From NCBI RefSeq assembly GCF_001012815.1, contig NZ_JYJP01000041.1:25004-89003 (forward strand): 64,000 bases of DNA. The letters are read 5' to 3'. The notes beneath the pieces were generated by a model that was not told where the DNA came from, searched no databases, and saw only the letters and a list, made by a program, of their open reading frames with translations. Below, one piece after another: positions 9,801-20,348 of this stretch. Every line of letters begins with the position of its first letter. Position 1 is the first letter of the stretch. Both the position numbers and the translations under genes were made by a program. This DNA comes from Vibrio mexicanus. GTDB lineage: Bacteria > Pseudomonadota > Gammaproteobacteria > Enterobacterales > Vibrionaceae.

Positions 9801-11721
9801 ATGGCAAAGTGGTTAACCGCGAGTTGAACCTTTTAAAAGCGAATGGAGAAAGCTTTACCGCTTTAGTGAGTTACTACTTATTCGAGAGGGACAATAAACC
9901 CGTATTACTTTTTTGGGCCTTCGATATTTCTGTGATGAAGGAGTTAAATCATCAGCTCGAAGAAGAGAAGCTAAGAGCAGATCAGGCGAGTCAAGCTAAA
10001 TCGGAATTCTTAGCTAATATGAGCCATGAGATCCGTACACCAATGAATGCCATATTAGGACTTTCACACCTTGCGATTGACGAAATTGCGAACCCGATTG
10101 CCAAAGGTTATGTGAAAAAAGTTCACCACTCAGCAGAAGCGTTGCTTTCTATCATAAATGACATTCTGGATTTTTCTAAAATTGAAGCAGGTCAGCTTGG
10201 GTTGGAGTACATCCCGTTTAATCCGCGTGAAACCATTGAAGAAGTTACCGAACTTATAGAAGTGAAATCGACGGACAAAGGGTTGACCCTTGATGTCGAT
10301 ATAGCGCCAGAAGCGGATCAGCTTATGATTGGTGACCCTTTAAGGTTGTTCCAAATTATCCTGAATTTAGTTGGGAATGCGATTAAGTTTACACAGCGCG
10401 GCGGCGTGACCATTTCGATCAATTTTGTGGAGCAACGGCACGACAGCGTAACGTTGAAGTACTCAATTAAGGATACAGGGATAGGAATTTCACCGGACAA
10501 CATCGATCGTCTGTTTAAAGCTTTTAGCCAAGAAGACAGTACGACAACAAGACGATTTGGTGGGACAGGACTTGGCCTTAATATTAGTCAGAAGCTTGTA
10601 AATGCAATGGGTGGAACGATTGATGTAGAGAGTAGCTTAAATGAGGGTAGTGATTTTTACTTTACCTTGAACTTTGATTTAGCGTCTCAAGAACAGATTG
10701 AACAGCATAGTAAAGCACAAGTTGATGTGGTTGATTCATATCTCTTTAATCAGGCTCGAATACTCTTGGTGGAAGATAACGAATTTAATCAAGATCTGGC
10801 GTTTGCCTGTTAGATAAGATTGGTCTTGTCGCAGACCTTGCTGTTAATGGCGAAGAAGCGGTTGCGAAAGCCTCGACTGAAGACTACCAACTGATCTTAA
10901 TGGATCTGCAAATGCCGATAATGGATGGTTATGAAGCTACGCGTTTAATTCGAGAGTCTGAAAACTCAGTTCCTATAGTTGCGATGTCAGCCAATGTGTT
11001 TGAAGAAGAAAAACGCAAAGCAACCGATGTCGGCGTGAATGACTTTATCGATAAGCCCATCGTATTTGAACGTTTTGTGACAGTGCTTAAGCAGTTCCTT
11101 GAAGGAGAAGGCGGAGCCCGTTTGTTGGTCGAACAAAGCGTGGCAGCGGTTTCCGAACCGAGTGAAATTGCACAAGACCTCAGCGTTTTCTCGTCGATAA
11201 GGCTGAAAGAATTCACCCAAGGCGATGAGCGTCTGCAGCACAAGCTTGTAGATAGGTTTATTTCTGAATCGCCGAAGATGATTCAAGACATCGAAACATC
11301 GTTAGATTTTTCTGAGGTGGAAAGGTTGTGCCATACCTTAAAAAGTATGTCAGCGTCGATTGGCGGGCAAATCCTCGCGCAGCATATGGCGACCATGGAG
11401 CAAAAAGTGAACCAAGGAGAGTCGGTGCTCGATGAACTTGCGCCAATGAGAGAACAGCATAGTGTATTGATTGAGCAACTTAAACATCACATGATGCCTA
11501 CGCAGACGCAGGTTGAGTCTGCGTCAGTGGAAGTGGTTGACCATGCGGCGGTTGAAGCTCTATCTGCGCTTATTGATGCCTACGATAGTCAAGCGTTAGC
11601 CAAAGCCGAGGAGCTGTTTAACCAAACGGCAAACGCTACCCTGAATGAGGTGAAAAAGAGTTTAGAGCAGTACGATTTTGATAACGCAAAACAGCTACTA
11701 CGATCTTTGTTGGATGAATAA
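6821..11721 (+). pseudogene. BvgS-like hybrid sensor kinase with HPt, frameshifted by one lost base
   Basis: After correction this encodes 1633 residues. Order: signal peptide; two periplasmic solute-binding (SBP_bac_3) domains to about residue 500; a divergent ~140-residue linker; a third SBP domain to about 885; a membrane helix near 893-910; a PAS domain; HisKA (His1069 in NMSHEIRTPMNAILG); HATPase_c; receiver; and HPt (CHTLKSMSASIG). The frame breaks inside the receiver at GCCTGTTAG (about 10808). Adding one T gives A-L-L-D-K and continues into LILMDLQMPIMDGYEA. 4901+1 bases divide by three. It is likely to sense a small periplasmic ligand and pass phosphate by relay to the adjacent HD-GYP regulator (inference). 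Confidence 0.9.
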
Positions 11722-11804
11722 ACGCGAACCGAGGGTTGGCGCAAAAGGGTAAGTCTAAGTGACGAGAAATGCGTATTCTGGCGCCTCACATTTGAGGGTC
11801 TGTC

Positions 11805-12533
11805 ATGAAAAACATCTTTTCTACCTTATTGCTGTCGTTCTGCTTCTTTTCTCCGCTAGGTATTGCCAATACTCAACTTGAACCTGACGATGATTTTGGC
11901 GCGCGACCCGCTTGGGGCGAGCAAACGGTCGAAGCCCTGCAACATGCGGCGGAAGAAGGGGTTGCTCATGCTCAAGTTAAATTAGGGCTCCTGTATGAAC
12001 AGGGAGACTACTTTGAGCAAGATGTTGATGAAGCAGCTATGTGGTATTTGCTCGCAGCAAGCCAAGGGCACCCACAGGGCCAGTATAATCTCGCTCTGAT
12101 GTTTATTGATGGCGTCAGTGTTAATTCAGATTCATCTCGTGCTATGTACTGGTTAGAAGAAGCAGCCAACAATGGGTATTTGCCAGCCATCTTGCATCTG
12201 GCCAACTATCAAAAGATGCAGCTCGACAACGGGTTAGGGAACATTAATTGGATCGAAGTGGCGGCCAATAAAGGTGATCATCTTAGTCAATTGACCTTGG
12301 CGAATTATTACTTGTCGATAGGCGTGGCATCCGATACCGTCGCTAAAGCTGAGTTTTGGTTAATCAATGCTGCGCAACACGGCATGTTAGAAGCGCAAGA
12401 GGCATTGGCTGGTTTGTATTTAGTGACCGATTATCAACTTCAAGATGAAATAAAAGCGCAGTATTGGCATCAAAGAGTGCTCGAAACTAAAATGGAGAAG
12501 CAGTTGCAAGAAGCTGCTGATATCAATGAATAA
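11805..12533 (+). CDS. Secreted Sel1-repeat protein
   Basis: 242 residues with an N-terminal signal peptide ending near IANT. It has tandem ~36-residue alpha-helical Sel1-like repeats (A-x-x-x-L-G-x-L-Y type, e.g. AQVKLGLLYEQGDYF, GQYNLALMFIDGV, AQEALAGLYL). Sel1 repeats are protein-interaction scaffolds. It lies 9 bp before the MscS gene and 83 bp after the kinase, so it probably shares a transcript with the channel. Confidence 0.8.
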   Translation: MKNIFSTLLLSFCFFSPLGIANTQLEPDDDFGARPAWGEQTVEALQHAAEEGVAHAQVKLGLLYEQGDYFEQDVDEAAMWYLLAASQGHPQGQYNLALMFIDGVSVNSDSSRAMYWLEEAANNGYLPAILHLANYQKMQLDNGLGNINWIEVAANKGDHLSQLTLANYYLSIGVASDTVAKAEFWLINAAQHGMLEAQEALAGLYLVTDYQLQDEIKAQYWHQRVLETKMEKQLQEAADINE

Positions 12534-12542
12534 GGTGGTGGT

Positions 12543-14165
12543 ATGAAAAGGATTCTATCGGTGCTAAAAGCGTCAGCTATTGGCTTACTACTTTTAATGA
12601 GTTCCGTCGCAGTGGGTCAGACGGTTTCAGATGTTCAAGACAAATTGATGCTGGATTTAACCACACTGCTTGAAGCGCATGAAGTGGATAAACCTTTCTA
12701 TGAAAATGTGCTTCGCCGTAAGAATGAGAATCTGCGCGATCGAGTTGCGGAACAGATCAAAGCCGGCACCATCGAAGATGAAGTTGTTGGAAAGATAGTG
12801 AGTCAGCAGATTGAGCTACTCACCACCTTGATTAGGGAGAGTGAGCTCGCCATTGATACGCTTGCTAAGCAATCAAGAACGGCTGAAGAAGCCGACAAGG
12901 TGCAAATCAACCTGAATATTCAGCGACGCATCGCGATCATGGACCTGTATTACCAACAGTTGGATGAAACGCTCAGTCAAGCTGAAGCACGCGGCGTTGA
13001 TGTTAAGGAAAACAGAGAAGCATTTCGTAGCGCGATGCTTGACCGTGTCGACTTTCTCTCCAACGCTATTCTTTACTTAGACACACAACAGAGAGAAGTT
13101 CAAACGAGGCTTCCTTATGTATCTGAAGATGAAAAAGCCGTACTCACTAATGAAGCGGTACGTTTGAACGAACGCAAATCGATGATGATCCAAAGTTTTG
13201 AGTCTGGCATCTCACTGCTTGGCGCTATGGGTATTGACGTCACCGAAGATAAGCAACTGCTGCTATCGATGACTGGCGATATAAACGCAGATGTACTCGA
13301 TATCGATGTGGCGCTTGGGCTACTGGATGGGTGGGCAACGTCATTCAAAGAGTGGGCGTATGAGAATACGCCATCTGTCATCGTAAAGCTGACACTGTTT
13401 TTAGGTATTATCTATTTCACGCTTAAAGTCTCGCGTGTTGTTGGGAAAGGGGTTCGGAAAAGTGTAAAACACTCAAAGATGGACTTTAGTGTTTTGATGC
13501 AAGACTTCTTCGTTTCAATGGCCTCTAAAGCGGTTGTTTTCGTTGGCTTACTGGTGGCGTTGTCGCAAATCGGCATCGAGATGGGGCCTCTGCTTACTGG
13601 TTTTGGTGTCGCGGGTGTCATCATTGGTTTTGCCTTACAAGATACCTTGTCTAACTTCGCCTCTGGATTGATGATTTTAATCTATCGTCCCTATGATGTG
13701 GGAGATATGGTGAAAGTAGCGGGAATTCAAGGAACCGTGCGAAATATGAGCTTGGTGTCGACAACGGTACAAACCATTGATAACCAAAGATTGGTGATCC
13801 CAAACAACAAGATCTGGGGAGACGTGATTAACAACATTACCGCAGAGCGTATCCGCCGTGTAGATATGGTGTTTGGCATTGGTTACGGCGAAGACATCGA
13901 CGAAGCCAAAGCGATTTTTAATGACATCATAAACAGCGATAAGCGTGTCCTAAAAGATCCGGAACCTGCCGTGAAAGTGCATACCCTTAATGAGTCTTCA
14001 GTCGATTTCGTCGTAAGGCCTTGGGTTAATACGGAAGACTATTGGGATGTGTATTGGGACGTGACGGAAACCGTCAAGAAACGCTTAGATGAAGCGGGTA
14101 TCTCGATTCCATTCCCGCAACGCGATGTTCACCTCTATACGCATACCGTTGAAAAGGACTCATAA
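12543..14165 (+). CDS. MscS-family mechanosensitive channel with long periplasmic N-terminus
   Basis: 540 residues. A signal peptide and a ~260-residue Glu/Arg-rich helical periplasmic region are followed by membrane helices from about residue 280. The MscS core comes next: a Gly/Ala-rich pore helix (LTGFGVAGVIIGFALQD), then the beta domain (YRPYDVGDMVKV) and a C-terminal alpha/beta cage. This fits medium-size MscK/YbdG/YjeP relatives rather than the 286-residue MscS. Such channels open on membrane tension to release solutes after hypo-osmotic shock. GGTGGT sits right before the ATG. Confidence 0.9.
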   Translation: MKRILSVLKASAIGLLLLMSSVAVGQTVSDVQDKLMLDLTTLLEAHEVDKPFYENVLRRKNENLRDRVAEQIKAGTIEDEVVGKIVSQQIELLTTLIRESELAIDTLAKQSRTAEEADKVQINLNIQRRIAIMDLYYQQLDETLSQAEARGVDVKENREAFRSAMLDRVDFLSNAILYLDTQQREVQTRLPYVSEDEKAVLTNEAVRLNERKSMMIQSFESGISLLGAMGIDVTEDKQLLLSMTGDINADVLDIDVALGLLDGWATSFKEWAYENTPSVIVKLTLFLGIIYFTLKVSRVVGKGVRKSVKHSKMDFSVLMQDFFVSMASKAVVFVGLLVALSQIGIEMGPLLTGFGVAGVIIGFALQDTLSNFASGLMILIYRPYDVGDMVKVAGIQGTVRNMSLVSTTVQTIDNQRLVIPNNKIWGDVINNITAERIRRVDMVFGIGYGEDIDEAKAIFNDIINSDKRVLKDPEPAVKVHTLNESSVDFVVRPWVNTEDYWDVYWDVTETVKKRLDEAGISIPFPQRDVHLYTHTVEKDS

Positions 14166-14212
14166 TCCTGGGGCCAAAAACGCTTTTTTAAAATGAGATT
14201 ATTGTAAAAGAG

Positions 14213-14243
14213 AAACAGCGGCCGAAAGGTCGTTGTTTTTTTG
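14213..14243 (+). terminator. Rho-independent terminator after the MscS gene
   Basis: ACAGCGGCC-GAAA-GGTCGTTGT forms a stable tetraloop hairpin with two G-U pairs, followed by seven T residues. Ends the Sel1-MscS transcript. Confidence 0.85.
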
Positions 14244-14319
14244 TATCCGCGAAGTGACTCTCGGTATTCGGTCAAAGAGTACGATTACAATGAGTTAGAT
14301 ACCCAATTGAGGAAGTAAA

Positions 14320-14544
14320 ATGATCACTACACCCGTATTTATTGTTGCCATTGTTTTTGGTTGGCTTGCGCTAATGAAGTACTTTAACCATCAGCAAGCG
14401 ATGTCAAAGATCAACGAATCGCAAAGCGCAGAGAATGAAGAGCTCCGCGAGCAAGTTAAGCAGCTCACCGAAAGGGTTGCCGTATTAGAAAAGATTGTGA
14501 CTGACAGTAGCTATCAAGTGAATCAAGAGTTTCAAAAGTTATAA
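14320..14544 (+). CDS. PspB-like small membrane protein
   Basis: 74 residues: one N-terminal membrane helix, then a charged coiled coil (ELREQVKQLTERVAVLEKIV). This is the layout and approximate length of PspB, the phage-shock membrane partner of PspC. No pspA or pspC is nearby, so it is an orphan relative of unknown role. GAGGAAG precedes the ATG with good spacing. Confidence 0.7.
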   Translation: MITTPVFIVAIVFGWLALMKYFNHQQAMSKINESQSAENEELREQVKQLTERVAVLEKIVTDSSYQVNQEFQKL

Positions 14545-14721
14545 CAGCTCAAGTGCTCAAAGCATTCGATTGAAATTTCATCATAAAAGGTCAAACACTC
14601 GAACAAACAGGGTGTAAAGCCCATGATTGTGAGGTTTGTAGACCCTTGATGCTTGACGCATCTGAGGGCTTGGGCGAAACTACTGTCAACAATTCCTGAC
14701 ACTTTGAGCTAAGGTTTTTCA

Positions 14722-16265
14722 GTGCGCCTAGAAGTTTTATGTGAAGACCGCCTCGGGCTGACCCGTGAGCTGCTTGATATACTTGCCTCCAAAAACATCG
14801 ATCTTCGAGGTATCGAAATTGATGTAACCGGAATTATCTATCTAAACTGTCCCGATATCGACTTTGATACCTTCAGCGAATTAATGGCTGAAATACGCCG
14901 TATTGATGGTGTCCGCGACGTTCGAAAAATTCAGTTTATGCCTATAGAGAGGCATAACACCGAGCTTATCGCTCTATTGAATAATCTTCCCGATCCCGTG
15001 CTTGCGATTGACTTAAAAGGTCAAGTCGACATGGCGAACCATGCTGCGCTGAGTCTGTTTCAGAAAACCGAACAAGAGATTTTGAACGAGCAAATCTCAA
15101 GCATGCTGCCGGGCTTAACTTCTCTAAATGGGCAGAAGGTAACTGCGGCCGCCAGCGTGAAAATCTTGTGATAAACGGCTTAGACTACGTCATGGAAGTG
15201 ATGCCAGTTTATATCTCTGGTGACTCTGAAGAGGCGACGTTGGCGAGTACCGTGATGATTATCCGCTCAAGCCAATCAGGACAAGCTTTTGAAGACAGTT
15301 TGCCTTTGCAAAATAACTTAGGTTTTGAGCATTTTGTTGGTGTGTCTAACCGCCATAAGGCGCTGATGAGCCAAGCGAAAAAACTGGCGATGCTCGACCA
15401 ACCTTTGCTGATCGAAGGTGAAACGGGCACCGGTAAAGAGATGCTTGCTAAGGCTTGCCACAATCGTTCAAACCGAGCGTCGTTCCCGTTTCTTGTACTG
15501 AGCTGTGCTTCAATGCCTGATGATGTAGCGGAAACTGAGCTGTTCGGCCATGCCCCAGGTTCATTTAATCATGAACAAGGCCATAAAGGCATTTTTGAGC
15601 AAGCCAATGGTGGTACCGTCTTCTTGGACGAAATTGGTGAGATGAGCCCGCATTTGCAGATCAAACTTCTGCGTTTCCTTCAAGACGGCACGTTTAGACG
15701 TGTTGGCGAAGAGCATGAAGTGCATGTAGATGTGCGCGTGATTGCGTCTACCCGTCATAAGTTAGCGGATTTAGCTGAATCTGGCGCATTCCGTGAAGAT
15801 CTATTTTATCGCTTGAACGTTTTGACTCTGCGCATTCCACCGCTTCGTGAGCGCACCAACGATTTAGGTCCGCTGCTCGATTTGTTTATTAACAAGTACA
15901 CCAAGCAATTGGGTATGGCGAAACCAAGTATTGCAGACGAGCTACTCGATCAACTGGCAAATTATCCTTGGCCAGGAAACATGCGCCAACTCGATAATAT
16001 GGCCCTTCGAGCGCTGACTGAACTGCAAGATGAGCCTTTAAGTATTGAACTGTTCCACCTTCCTCAATTGGAAAACGTGGTTTCAACCAGTACTAGCATC
16101 AACCTAGACGGCTCGTTAGATGACATTATGAAAGACTATGAGTCGCAAGTACTGGAGCGTCTTTATCAGTCCTTCCCATCCAGCCGTAAATTGGCTAAGC
16201 GTTTAAGTGTTTCACACACCTCGATTGCCAATAAGCTTCGTGATTACGGGATTCGCAAAAACTAA
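14722..16265 (+). pseudogene. tyrR: TyrR, aromatic amino acid regulator, frameshifted by one lost base
   Basis: The corrected product is 514 residues, the usual TyrR length. It has an N-terminal ACT domain (RLEVLCEDRLGLTRELLDIL), a PAS domain, and an AAA+ domain with Walker A GETGTGKE and Walker B GGTVFLDEIGEM. A C-terminal Fis-type helix-turn-helix (RKLAKRLSVSHTSIANKLR) follows. The break is at CTTAACTTC near 15117; adding one A gives L-N-F-S-K-W and joins the two frames. The GAFTGA loop used by sigma-54 activators is degenerate (GHAPGSFNH), as in E. coli TyrR, which works with sigma-70. It starts with GTG. The acetyltransferase gene begins in its stop codon. Confidence 0.92.
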
Positions 16266-16843
16266 TGAGTGATTGCAGTACTCCAACTGAAGTGTTTGAG
16301 CGTATCGATGGTCTTATTTTACGTACCGCGCAGTTAAGCGATGCGTCGATGCTGGCGAATTATTTCAACAGCAACAAAGCCTATTTAGAGCCTTGGGAGC
16401 CAAAGCGTGAGGCAGCCTTTTTCTTGGAAACAGGCTGGGCGCAGCGCTTAATTAAACTCAATGAGCTGCACAGACTAGGGCTTGGTTACTACCTTGTGAT
16501 TCAAGATGAAGAAACCAAAGAAATGCTAGGCACTATCTCTTTTAGTAACCTGAGTCGTTTCCCATTTCATGCGTGTAATGTGGGTTATTCACTGGCAGAA
16601 TCTGCGCAGGGGAAAGGCATTATGCGCCGCTGTTTAGAGGTGGCAGTGAACTACATGTTTGAGATTCAAAACATGCATCGCATCATGGCTGGATACATGC
16701 CATGCAATGAACGCAGTGCGAAAGTGCTGGAGGCATTGGGGTTCGAGAAGGAAGGTTACGCCAAAGATTACTTACTCATTAACGGGCAGTGGCAAGATCA
16801 CGTACTGACTGCGTTAGTGAATCCAAATTGGAGTGCAAAATAA
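16265..16843 (+). CDS. GNAT acetyltransferase, RimJ/RimL type
   Basis: 192 residues. Acetyl-CoA fold with the central GYSLAESAQGKGIMRR motif and a C-terminal ALGFEKEGYAKDYLLINGQW segment, as in N-terminal acetyltransferases of ribosomal proteins (RimJ being the closest named relative). The start overlaps the TyrR stop by one base (TAATG), so it is translationally coupled. Substrate not provable from sequence. Confidence 0.85.
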   Translation: MSDCSTPTEVFERIDGLILRTAQLSDASMLANYFNSNKAYLEPWEPKREAAFFLETGWAQRLIKLNELHRLGLGYYLVIQDEETKEMLGTISFSNLSRFPFHACNVGYSLAESAQGKGIMRRCLEVAVNYMFEIQNMHRIMAGYMPCNERSAKVLEALGFEKEGYAKDYLLINGQWQDHVLTALVNPNWSAK

Positions 16844-16845
16844 TT

Positions 16846-17433
16846 ATGAGCGATCGTCTTACCCAGCAACTCAACTTATTGATGGAGCTTGATAAGCTTA
16901 AATCTGTGTTGCGACGTACACGTGTAAAGAGTGCAGAGAAGCGTTTAGAAAACAGTGCAGAGCACAGTTGGCATGTGGCGTTAATGGCTATCTTGATGCA
17001 AGAGCATGCAAATGAAGACGTGGATATTACGCGCGTCGTTAAAATGTTACTGCTGCATGACATTGTAGAGATCGATGCGGGCGATACTTTCGTTTATGAT
17101 GTTGCCGCTTCTGCGGAGCAAGAACAAAAAGAGCTAGACGCCGCAAAAAGGCTGTTTGGCATGTTACCCCAAGACCAAGGCGATGAGTTAATGTCGCTTT
17201 GGTTAGAATTCGAATCTGCCCAGAGTGCAGATGCCAAGTTCGGTAAAGCGCTGGATAGAATTATACCGATGCTTTTGAACTACCATAATGATGGGCAGAG
17301 TTGGAAAGAACATGGCGTAACAAAGCAGCAAGCATTAACGGTTAACCGCCGTATAGGCGACGGTTCAAGCGTACTTTGGGACAAAGCCCAACAAATGATC
17401 GAAGAAGCCGCAGAAAAAGGCTGGCTTCAATAA
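16846..17433 (+). CDS. HD-domain hydrolase, YfbR/HDDC2-like
   Basis: 195 residues from the ATG at 16846. Metal ligands of an HD phosphohydrolase are visible: SAEHSWHVALMA, LLLHDIVEIDAGD and a downstream Asp in KFGKALDRIIPML. Relatives include 5'-deoxynucleotidases; substrate here is a guess. It follows the acetyltransferase by 2 bp and precedes DUF2947 by 12 bp, in the tyrR operon. Confidence 0.85.
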   Translation: MSDRLTQQLNLLMELDKLKSVLRRTRVKSAEKRLENSAEHSWHVALMAILMQEHANEDVDITRVVKMLLLHDIVEIDAGDTFVYDVAASAEQEQKELDAAKRLFGMLPQDQGDELMSLWLEFESAQSADAKFGKALDRIIPMLLNYHNDGQSWKEHGVTKQQALTVNRRIGDGSSVLWDKAQQMIEEAAEKGWLQ

Positions 17434-17445
17434 CGAGGAAAATCA

Positions 17446-17919
17446 ATGTCGTATTTACCTTTGGATCAATACCAAAGAAAGTGGATATTCACACATCAAT
17501 CAATGCCTATTCCAGAGGCAGAACTAGCTGAAATTAAGCCAATGGATCAAGCACGTTCGGCGCAGCTTTGGAAAGAAAATATCAGTGCTCAAAGCCCAGA
17601 TTCTGAGCGTTTGAGTTCGAGTGATTGGCCAATGAAAGCCGCTAATTGGATCGATGAAATCAATTGGATGGCAAATTGGGAAGACGACGATTTAGGTTTA
17701 CCAGAAGAGCTGTTAGAACATCTGGATTGGCAAGATGATGTGACGGTTTACTTCTGCTATGAAAAGTACAATGTTATTGAGACCAAGTGGAGTATCTTCA
17801 AGAAGCATTGGAAAAACTTCCTGTTTTATGATGACGGCCCAATCTTGATAGGGCGTCGCAGAAAACAAGCATTATGGTTTGATAGTGAAGGCCAAGTGAA
17901 ATTGGGATATAGAAACTAG
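17446..17919 (+). CDS. DUF2947 family protein
   Basis: 157 residues, soluble, Trp-rich (WIDEINWMANWEDDDLGL; KWSIFKKHWKNFLFYDDGP) and acidic. Recognised as DUF2947, a gammaproteobacterial family of unknown function. GAGGAAA is well placed before the ATG. Last gene before a terminator. Confidence 0.8.
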   Translation: MSYLPLDQYQRKWIFTHQSMPIPEAELAEIKPMDQARSAQLWKENISAQSPDSERLSSSDWPMKAANWIDEINWMANWEDDDLGLPEELLEHLDWQDDVTVYFCYEKYNVIETKWSIFKKHWKNFLFYDDGPILIGRRRKQALWFDSEGQVKLGYRN

Positions 17920-17920
17920 T

Positions 17921-17948
17921 AAAAAGCAGCCACTCGGCTGCTTTTTTC
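17921..17948 (+). terminator. Rho-independent terminator of the tyrR operon
   Basis: AAAAAGCAGCC-ACTC-GGCTGCTTTTTT, a perfect GC stem followed by six T residues, immediately after the DUF2947 stop. Confidence 0.92.
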
Positions 17949-18079
17949 GTTTCTTTAATTAATTCCACATTTTTTGCGTTTAGAGTGTGATGATAATTCC
18001 ATAATTTACAGTGCGTTGTGAAAAATCTCTATGTGATGATAGTCTGAACAAATAAGAACAGGTTAATCATGGATATGGA

Positions 18080-18262
18080 ATGTCTTTAGAAAAAGCAGTA
18101 CCTGAGCTAAAAAAGGCTTTCTACGCTCAGATTCAGTCACTTCAAACTACTTCAGAGCCAAATACAAGCTCGACACTCGACCTTCTCACCAAAGAGGAGA
18201 TTAAAGAGCTTGAAGCGTTATGGGTAGAATGGAACGTCTACAAACGTAAACAAGGCGTTTAG
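18080..18262 (+). CDS. Small hypothetical protein
   Basis: 60 residues, charged, with a C-terminal amphipathic helix (TKEEIKELEALWVEWNVYKRK). No family recognised. The ATG lies 9 bp downstream of another, out-of-frame ATG, and the ribosome site is weak. It stands alone between the tyrR operon terminator and the GGDEF gene. Confidence 0.5.
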   Translation: MSLEKAVPELKKAFYAQIQSLQTTSEPNTSSTLDLLTKEEIKELEALWVEWNVYKRKQGV

Positions 18263-18409
18263 TATTCAGCGACGATTTTAACTTTCCTCTCTTTCTTAAC
18301 CTTGCCAACGCTTAATCTCACCAACGTACGTTCACTTTTCTTCTAGAATTGAGTAAGTGGGTCGCGCTTTGCGGCTATTTACCTTTTATTTCCGAACTAG
18401 GAAGTAAGT

Positions 18410-19409
18410 ATGGATAGAAAAGTCCTCGAATTAATCGTTAATATTACCGAACAGAAAAACTCAGATGCACTCGTTCAGTGCTTGCTGGAAACGTTATCTG
18501 AGATCCTACCAGCAAACTATGTCACCCTTTACCGATTAGATCCTAAAGCCAACATTGAAGTGGTTGCATCCATCGAAAAAGCCGATCTCCCGGCGACGGT
18601 GACGGACAAAAAAGGTTTGAATGAACAAAAAATCGTCGGTTTGGAAACGTCTTTTACGCGTGAGGGTGTGTTTGTCGAACAGCTCAGTGATGAGTATTGG
18701 TGTGTAAATTACTCTCTTCAAATTGGCGACAATGCCATGCTGGTACTAAGCTTGGGCTAACCAGTCTCCCCTCGGGTTACGAATTGCTCATTCAAGGTTT
18801 TCTCAGTATCTACAAAAATTACCATAGTGTGCTGCTTCAAAGTGAAAAAGACTCTCTTACAGGCTCTTTAATCGCCGAACGTTTGAAGAGCGATGCCGCC
18901 TAATTACTGGTGCGCTACTCGATGAAATGGCTGGGGAGGAAGGTGCAGCCAGTAGCCGTGGTTTGTGGATGGCGATTATGGATATCGATCACTTTAAACG
19001 GGTTAATGATCAGTTTGGCCATTTGATTGGTGATGAAGTGCTTCTGATGTTCGCGCAATGTATGCGGGATTTCTTCACTGAGGGCGAAGAGTTGTTTCGA
19101 TTTGGTGGAGAAGAGTTCGTGGTGATTTTGGATCTTGAATCGCAATGTTCTGTGAACCGTCGGCTTGAGTCGTTTAGAAGGCACATTGAGTCGCATGTTT
19201 TTCCTCAAATCGAACACATTACCGTGAGTATTGGCGTTTGTTACATGGAAGCCCATACCTACTTGCCAACCATTCTCGATAGAGCGGATCGAGCCTTGTA
19301 TTACGCCAAAGAAAATGGCCGTAATCAGGTACGAAATTACGACGTTTTACTCAAGAGAGGGGAGATTGTCGAAGCCTCAAATGATGATAACGATGTAGAA
19401 CTGTTTTAA
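18410..19409 (+). pseudogene. GGDEF-domain diguanylate cyclase, two lost bases
   Basis: Corrected length is 333 residues: an N-terminal sensor region resembling a GAF fold (about 1-150), then a GGDEF domain with LTGLFNRR, DIDHFKRVND, and an intact FRFGGEEFVV active site. The enzyme makes cyclic di-GMP from two GTP. Two breaks: a G run one base short at 18754-18756 (corrects to S-L-G-L-T-S-L-P) and a C missing at 18864 (corrects to T-G-L-F-N-R-R). With both restored, 1002 bases form a single frame. Because the catalytic motif is intact, the damage is probably in the data rather than the gene. Confidence 0.88.
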
Positions 19410-19574
19410 GCCACGCGACTAATGCTATATCATTATGAAAATTTCACATGTTGACTTGTAAGATTTGAATGATGCTATGCCTTGAAATTGTTATAGTATA
19501 ACAATATATTGTGACCAAGTACGTAGCGTCGTACAGTTGTACAGATTATAAAAAAGTATCGAGTGAGTAGAGAT

Positions 19575-20176
19575 ATGGCGGAGATTAGAGCCAGAGTAGA
19601 CTTCAGAGTCGGAAGTAAAAGTGATATAGACGCAGAGCTCTTGTCATTTCACGGTCTAAAAACAGACAAGGAACATGTTGCCATTATCTTTAGGCAGGCG
19701 GATTCAACCCAAGAAGCGCCACTAGTACGCATGCACTCAGAGTGTTTAACGGGAGATGTTTTCCATTCGTCTCGCTGTGATTGTGGTGAACAGTTAGATG
19801 AGACGATTAACTTAATGGGCGAAGTGGGGGCATTATCCTTTACTTGCGCCAAGAAGGTCGTGGAATCGGGCTCTACAACAAAATAGACGCCTACAAACTG
19901 CAAAGTGAAGGTATGAATACGTACGAAGCGAATAACCACTTAGGATTTGGCGATGATTTACGCGATTTTACCGAAGCTGGTCAGATGCTATCAGCGCTTG
20001 GAATAAAGAAAGTCCGCTTAGTCACCAACAACCCAAAGAAGATTAAATCCTTGAAAGACCAAGGCATTGAAATCGAAGAAGTTGTCAATACCTCCGCTCA
20101 TGTTAAGCAAGGCAACGAGAGCTATCTAGCGGCTAAAGTGTCTCATGGTAAACACAACCTCAAGCTGACCAAGTAG
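19575..20176 (+). pseudogene. ribA: GTP cyclohydrolase II, frameshifted by one lost base
   Basis: The corrected product has 200 residues, the normal RibA length. It carries the zinc-binding Cys set ([15 protein letters not shown]) and the catalytic stretch [20 protein letters not shown]. It opens the GTP imidazole ring in the first step of riboflavin synthesis. The break is in the G run at 19826-19830: five Gs where six are needed to read E-V-G-G-I-I-L-Y. Start set at ATG 19575 ([10 protein letters not shown]); a GTG four codons upstream is possible. A biosynthetic enzyme broken only in a homopolymer argues strongly for a sequencing error. Confidence 0.92.
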
Positions 20177-20206
20177 CATTTTTGCAAAACATATCAGTAC
20201 ATTGAC

Positions 20207-20235
20207 AAAAACCTCACTTATGTGAGGTTTTTTTG
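20207..20235 (+). terminator. Rho-independent terminator after ribA
   Basis: AAAACCTCAC-TTA-TGTGAGGTTTTTTT: strong stem and seven T residues, 30 bp after the ribA stop. Confidence 0.92.
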
Positions 20236-20293
20236 TAACTAGTGTTGAAAATAAATTGTAACTTTGTATTATTGCGGCGTATTAAATAAAACT

Positions 20294-20312
20294 GATAATA
20301 ATTCTCGTTAAT
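20294..20312. promoter_or_regulatory. Candidate Fur box
   Basis: GATAATAATTCTCGTTAAT matches the 19-bp Fur consensus GATAATGATAATCATTATC at 13 positions. It lies 37 bp before the imelysin ATG in an AT-rich leader. Iron-dependent repression of the following operon is expected from the family's known regulation; the match itself is only moderate. Confidence 0.6.
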
Positions 20313-20348
20313 AATATCAATTACAATAAGCTCAACAAGGACGACAAT

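Noticed and set aside
14610..14720. A tRNA or TyrR box in the leader of tyrR
   Set aside because: GTGTAAAGCCCATGATTGTG only weakly resembles a TyrR box (TGTAAA-N6-TTTACA) and no cloverleaf can be drawn.
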